Below, piece by piece: positions 24,860 through 28,862 of a DNA stretch of 28,862 nucleotides. Origin of the DNA: Saccoglossus kowalevskii (taxonomy: Eukaryota > Hemichordata > Enteropneusta > Harrimaniidae); assembly GCF_000003605.2 (NCBI RefSeq), contig NW_003105757.1:1-28862 (forward strand). Direction: 5' to 3'. A model generated the notes under the pieces. The model had not been told where the DNA came from. It worked only from the letters and a program-made list of their open reading frames with translations, and made no database searches. The first letter of the stretch is position 1. Each line of letters starts with the position of its first letter. Made by a program: the position numbers and the translations under genes.

Positions 24860-25361
24860 AGTATGAAAACAGTACACCTGGGATATTGACAGTGTACAGT
24901 ATGAACACAGTACACCTGGAATATTGACAGTGTACAGTATGAACACAGTACACCTGGGCTATTGACAGTGTACAGTATATGAACACAGTACACCTGGTAT
25001 ATTGACAGTGTACAGTATGAAAACAGTACACCTGGACTATTGACAGTGTACAGTATGAAAACAGTACACCTGGGCTATTGACAGTGTACAGTATGAAAAC
25101 AGTACACCTGGGGTATTGACAGTGTACAGTAGGAAAACAGTACACCTGGGCTATTGACAGTGTACAGTATGAACACAGTACACCTGGGCTACTGACAGTG
25201 TACAGTATGAAAACAGTACACCTGGGCTATTGACAGTGTACAGTATGAAAACAGTACACCTGGGATATTGACAGTGTACAGTAGGAAAACAGTACACCTG
25301 GGCTATTGACAGTGTACAGTATGAAAACAGTACACCTGGGCTATTGACAGTGTACAGTATG
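24462..25361. repeat. Block B copy 3, partner of 2581-3480
   Basis: The near-identity with 2581-3480 holds across about 900 bp without any indel, so the 40-bp monomer at 24974 corresponds to the one at 3093. Its first half also overlaps Block C (24251-24859), which matches 20522-21130. This overlap of two different partner relations shows the mosaic nature of the array. Confidence 0.88.
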
Positions 25362-26235
25362 AAAACAGTACACCTGGGCTATTGACAGTGTACAGTATGA
25401 ACACAGTACACATGGGATATTGACAGTGTACAGTATGAAAACAGTACACCTGGGCTATTGACAGTGTACAGTATGAAAACAGTACACCTGGGCTATTGAC
25501 AGTGTACAGTATGAAAACAGTACACCTGGGCTATTGACAGTGTACAGTATGAAAACAGTACACCTGGGCTATTGACAGTGTACAGTATGAAAACAGTACA
25601 CCTGGGCTATTGACAGTGTACGGTATGAAAACAGTACACCTGGGATATTGACAGAGTACAGTATGAAAACAGTACACCTGGGCTATTGACAGTGTACGGT
25701 ATGAAAACAGTACACCTGGATATGACAGAGTACAGTATGAAAACAGTACACCTGGGCTATTGACAGTGTACAGTATGAAAACAGTACACCTGGGCTATTG
25801 ACAGTGTAAAGTATGAAAACAGTACACCTGGGATATTGACAGTGTACAGTATGAATACAGTACACCTGGGATATTGACAGTGTACAGTATGAAAACAGTA
25901 CACCTGGGCTATTGACATTGTACAGTATGAACACAGTACACCAGGACTATTGACAGTGTACAGTATAAAAACAGTACACCTGGGCTATTGACAGTGTACA
26001 GTATGAAAACAGTACACCTGGGCTATTGACAGTGTACAGTATGAAAACAGTACACCTGGGCTATTGACAGTGTACAGTATGAAAACAGTACACCTGGGCT
26101 ATTGACAGTGTACAGTATGAATACAGTACACCTGGGATATTGACAGTGTACAGTATGAAAACAGTACACCTGGTCTATTGACAGTGTAAAGTATGAAAAC
26201 AGTACACCTGGGCTATTGACAGTGTACAGTATGAA

Positions 26236-26802
26236 TACAGTACACCTGGGATATTGACAGTGTACAGTATGAAAACAGTACACCTGGGCTATTGACAGTG
26301 TACAGTATGAAAACAGTACACCTGGGATATTGACAGTGTACAGTATGAAAACAGTACACCTGGTCTATTGACAGTGTACAGTATGAAAACAGTACACCTG
26401 GTCTATTGACAGTGTAAAGTATGAAAACAGTACACCTGGGCTATTGACAGTGTACAGTATGAATACAGTACACCTGGGATATTGACAGTGTACAGTATGA
26501 AAACAGTACACCTGGACTATTGACAGTGTACAGTATAAAAACAGTACACCTGGGCTATTGACAGTGTACAGTATGAACACAGTACACCTGGGATATTGAC
26601 AGTGTACAGTATGAAAACAGTACACCTGGGCTATTGACAGTGTACAGTATGAAAACAGTACACCTGGGCTATTGACAGTGTACAGTATGAAAATAGTACA
26701 CCTGGGATATTGACAGTGTACAGTAAGAAAACAGTACACCTGGGCTGTTGACAGTGTACAGTATGAACACAGTACACCTGGGCTATTGACAGTGTACAGT
26801 AT
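26236..26802. repeat. Block E copy 1, 567 bp identical to 27188-27754
   Basis: The two runs are identical by eye over 567 bp at a spacing of 952 bp, i.e. 25 monomers of which one (27102) is 40 bp. The match is bounded by a T/A difference at 26235 and an A/G difference at 26803. Markers are CTGGTCTATT twice, GTAAAG, GAATAC, CTGGACTATT, TATAAAAAC, GAACAC, AAATAG, AGTAAG and GGGCTGTTGAC. A related but diverged run is at about 15820-16090. Confidence 0.85.
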
Positions 26803-26803
26803 A

Positions 26804-27368
26804 AAAACAGTACACTTGGGCTATTGACAGTATACAGTATGAAAACAGTACACCTGGGCTATTGACAGTGTACAGTATGAAAACAGTACACCTGGGCTAT
26901 TGACAGTGTACAGTATGAAAACAGTACACCTGGGCTATTGACAGTGTACAGTATGAAAACAGTACACCTGGGATATTGACATTGTACAGTTCGAACACAG
27001 TACACCTGGGATATTGACATTGTACAGTATAAAAACAGTACACCTGGGCTATTGACATTGTACAGTATGAAAACAGTACACCTGGAATATTGACAGTGTA
27101 CAGTATATGAACACAGTACACCTGGGATATTGACATTGTACAGTATGAAAACAGTACACCTGGGCTATTGACAGTGTACAGTATGAAAACAGTACACCTG
27201 GGATATTGACAGTGTACAGTATGAAAACAGTACACCTGGGCTATTGACAGTGTACAGTATGAAAACAGTACACCTGGGATATTGACAGTGTACAGTATGA
27301 AAACAGTACACCTGGTCTATTGACAGTGTACAGTATGAAAACAGTACACCTGGTCTATTGACAGTGTA
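26804..27368. repeat. Block D copy 3, partner of 3519-4083
   Basis: TTCGAA lies at 26990-26995 and the 40-bp monomer at 27102, at the same internal positions as in 3519-4083. The right part (27188-27368) also belongs to the 952-bp-spaced duplication with 26236-26802, so two duplication events overlap here. Confidence 0.85.
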
Positions 27369-27754
27369 AAGTATGAAAACAGTACACCTGGGCTATTGAC
27401 AGTGTACAGTATGAATACAGTACACCTGGGATATTGACAGTGTACAGTATGAAAACAGTACACCTGGACTATTGACAGTGTACAGTATAAAAACAGTACA
27501 CCTGGGCTATTGACAGTGTACAGTATGAACACAGTACACCTGGGATATTGACAGTGTACAGTATGAAAACAGTACACCTGGGCTATTGACAGTGTACAGT
27601 ATGAAAACAGTACACCTGGGCTATTGACAGTGTACAGTATGAAAATAGTACACCTGGGATATTGACAGTGTACAGTAAGAAAACAGTACACCTGGGCTGT
27701 TGACAGTGTACAGTATGAACACAGTACACCTGGGCTATTGACAGTGTACAGTAT
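27188..27754. repeat. Block E copy 2
   Basis: Second member of the 952-bp-spaced pair. After 27754 it continues differently: CTGGTCTATT, GAATAC, then the TGAACAG and GATAG monomers, where copy 1 continues into Block D. That different continuation places the recombination breakpoint close to 27755. Confidence 0.85.
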
Positions 27755-27929
27755 GAAAACAGTACACCTGGTCTATTGACAGTGTACAGTATGAATACAG
27801 TACACCTGGTCTATTGACAGTGAACAGTATAAAAACAGTACACCTGGGCTATTGATAGTGTACAGTATGAACACAGTACACCTGGGATATTGACAGTGTA
27901 GAGTATGAAAACAGTACACCTGGGCTATT

Positions 27930-28260
27930 GACAGTGATACAGTATGAAAAACAGTACACCAGGGCTATTGACAGTGTACAGTATGAAAACAGTACATGTG
28001 GTTTATTGACAGTGTACAGTATAAAAACAGTACACTGGGATATGACAGTGTACAGTATGAAAACAGTACACTTGGGATATTGACAGTGTACAGTATGAAA
28101 AGAGTACACCTGGGTTATGACAGTGTACAGTATGAAAACAGTACACTTGGGATATTGACAGTGTACAGTATGAAAAACAGTACACTTGGGATATTGACAG
28201 TGTACAGTATGAAAAGAGTACACCTGGGCTATTGACAGTGTACAGTATGAAAAACAGTAC
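27930..28260. repeat. Disordered segment with clustered length variants
   Basis: Here consecutive units depart from 38 bp: GTGATACAG and GAAAAACAG insertions near 27935-27950, ACATGTGGTTTATTG near 27995, a 36-bp unit (TGGGATATGACAG near 28036), a 37-bp unit (GGGTTATGACAG near 28114), and 39-bp units with GAAAAACAG near 28173 and 28250. ACACTTGGG replaces ACACCTGGG several times. In the previous 27.9 kb such indels are sparse. The changed phase is also what allows the only sizeable plus-strand open frame (27996-28235, 79 codons), which is a by-product and not a gene. Confidence 0.85.
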
Positions 28261-28278
28261 ACCTGGGATATTGACAGT

Positions 28279-28859
28279 GTACAGTATGAACACAGTACAC
28301 TTGGTATATTGACAGTGTACAGTATAAAAACAGTACACCTGGGCTATTGACAGTGTACAGTATGAAAACAGTACACGTGGGATATTGACAGTGTACAGTA
28401 TGAAAACAGTACACCTGGGCTATTGACAGTGTACAGTATGAAAATAGTACACCTGGGCTATTGACAGTGTACAGTATGAAAACAGTACACCTGGGATATT
28501 GACAGTGTACAGTATGAAAACAGTAAACCTGGGATATTGACAGTGTACAGTATGAAAACAGTACACCTGGGCTATTGACTGTGTACAGTATGAAAACAGT
28601 ACACCTGGGCTATTGACGGTGTACGGTATGAACACAGTACACCTGGGCTATTGACAGTGTACAGTATGAAAACAGTACACCTGGGCTATTGACAGTGTAA
28701 AGTATGAACACAGTACACCTGGGCTATTGACAGTGTACAGTATGAAAACAGTACACCTGGGCTATTGACAGTGTAAAGTATGAAAACAGTACACCTGGGA
28801 TATTGACAGTGTACAGTATGAACACAGTACACCTGGAATATTGACAGTGTACAGTATGA
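28279..28859. repeat. Block C copy 3, running to the right window edge
   Basis: This run matches 20709-21250 at an offset of 7,570 bp and, after a 1-bp insertion near 21251 in the partner, matches on to 28859. Small differences include ACACGTGGG near 28376 and GGGATATT for GGGCTATT near 28495. It includes two GTAAAG monomers, GTAAAC, GACTGTG and CTGGAATATT. The last three bases do not follow the partner. Confidence 0.83.
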
Positions 28860-28862
28860 TGA
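28833..28862. repeat. Right-edge partial monomer
   Basis: The last unit begins CTGGAATATT and follows the consensus to 28859, then ends TGA (28860-28862), where AAA, ACA or similar is expected at unit bases 28-30. As on the left edge, three odd bases could mean an assembly end, a sequencing error, or the start of the flank. Confidence 0.6.

Larger units (their letters stand above)
201..27142. repeat. 40-bp variant monomers with an 'AT' insertion (16 scattered copies)
   Basis: At least 16 monomers read AGTATATGAACAC where the norm is AGTATGAAAAC, i.e. a 2-bp AT insertion plus A29 to C, giving a 40-bp unit. The AGTATATGAA string starts at 201, 1153, 3093, 3817, 7735, 8534, 12643, 13329, 15534, 16904, 19189, 19647, 21322, 23034, 24974 and 27102. 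All copies carry both changes together, which points to a single origin followed by block copying. The next unit opens with CTGGTATATT in seven copies (201, 1153, 3093, 7735, 15534, 23034, 24974) and with a GGGATATT form in the others, defining two lineages. The coordinates of this entry span the first to the last copy; ordinary monomers lie between them. Confidence 0.9.
1..28862. repeat. 38-bp tandem satellite array, about 759 monomers
   Basis: Every part of the window is a head-to-tail copy of one 38-bp unit, all in the same orientation. The unit runs from CTGGGCTATTGACAGTGTAC (unit bases 1-20) through a loop-like ATGAAA (24-29) to CAGTACAC (31-38). Most copies differ from consensus at zero to three bases, and nearly all are exactly 38 bp. 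The consensus is 42% G+C (13 A, 9 T, 9 G, 7 C) and has no CpG. No unique sequence, spacer, transposon end, rRNA or tRNA interrupts it. By known genome biology this is satellite/minisatellite DNA, probably from a eukaryotic centromeric, subtelomeric or interstitial heterochromatic site; that location is inference. No known satellite family is recognised. There is no gene in the whole 28.9 kb. Confidence 0.98.

Noticed and set aside
27996-28235. Plus-strand open frame of 79 codons
   Set aside because: It exists only because clustered indels change the phase in this segment. Its sequence is the same satellite monomer.
1-28862. CRISPR array
   Set aside because: The 38-bp period is within the range of repeat sizes, but there are no unique spacers: the full period is repeat. 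No cas-like gene is present.
1-28862. Telomeric repeat or G-quadruplex array
   Set aside because: Each unit normally has a single GGG run, 38 bp apart, and no TTAGGG-like hexamer tandem is present.
1-28862. Transposon or viral origin of the array
   Set aside because: No terminal repeats, target-site duplications, polymerase-like or capsid-like frames are found; the sequence is only the tandem unit.

Overview
The window is one uninterrupted tandem repeat (minisatellite/satellite) array. From the first base to the last it is made of a 38-bp monomer, about 759 copies (28,862/38), with no unique spacer, gene, RNA gene or transposon anywhere. The consensus unit is 42% G+C with no CpG; a consensus copy lies at 67-104. 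It contains a dyad (GTGTAC at unit positions 15-20 and GTACAC at 33-38) that could fold into a small hairpin around an ATGAAA loop. Nothing identifies the organism. A long non-coding array of short monomers with higher-order structure is typical of eukaryotic satellite DNA (centromeric, subtelomeric or interstitial) and very unusual for a bacterium or phage, so a eukaryotic source is inferred with no taxon.

The internal structure is the informative part. Monomers differ by a limited set of recurring variants: bases 5-6 of the unit, loop bases 25, 26 and 29, base 31, and a +2 'AT' insertion that makes a 40-bp monomer. The order of these variants works as a barcode. It shows that long runs of monomers were copied as blocks: 565 identical bases at 3519-4083 and 26804-27368, more than 23 kb apart; about 900 nearly identical bases at 2581-3480 and 24462-25361; 567 identical bases at 26236-26802 and 27188-27754; and a local 13-monomer tandem duplication at 8887-9735. 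A spacing of 25 monomers (950 bp plus small indels, i.e. 951-952 bp) recurs at three separate places, which suggests a partial 25-mer higher-order repeat. Different blocks have different partners and offsets, so the array is a mosaic of duplications or conversions.

Layout: 1-28 is a partial monomer with three odd bases at the edge; 28-27,930 is regular array with rare 1-2-bp indels; 27,930-28,260 is a short disorderly segment with many indels; 28,279-28,859 is regular again and matches 20,709-21,290; the last three bases (28,860-28,862) leave the consensus. Open frames of up to about 186 codons exist on the minus strand, but they follow from 38 not being divisible by 3 and from which monomers lack a TAG. 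They are not annotated as genes. No previously undescribed coding system is present.
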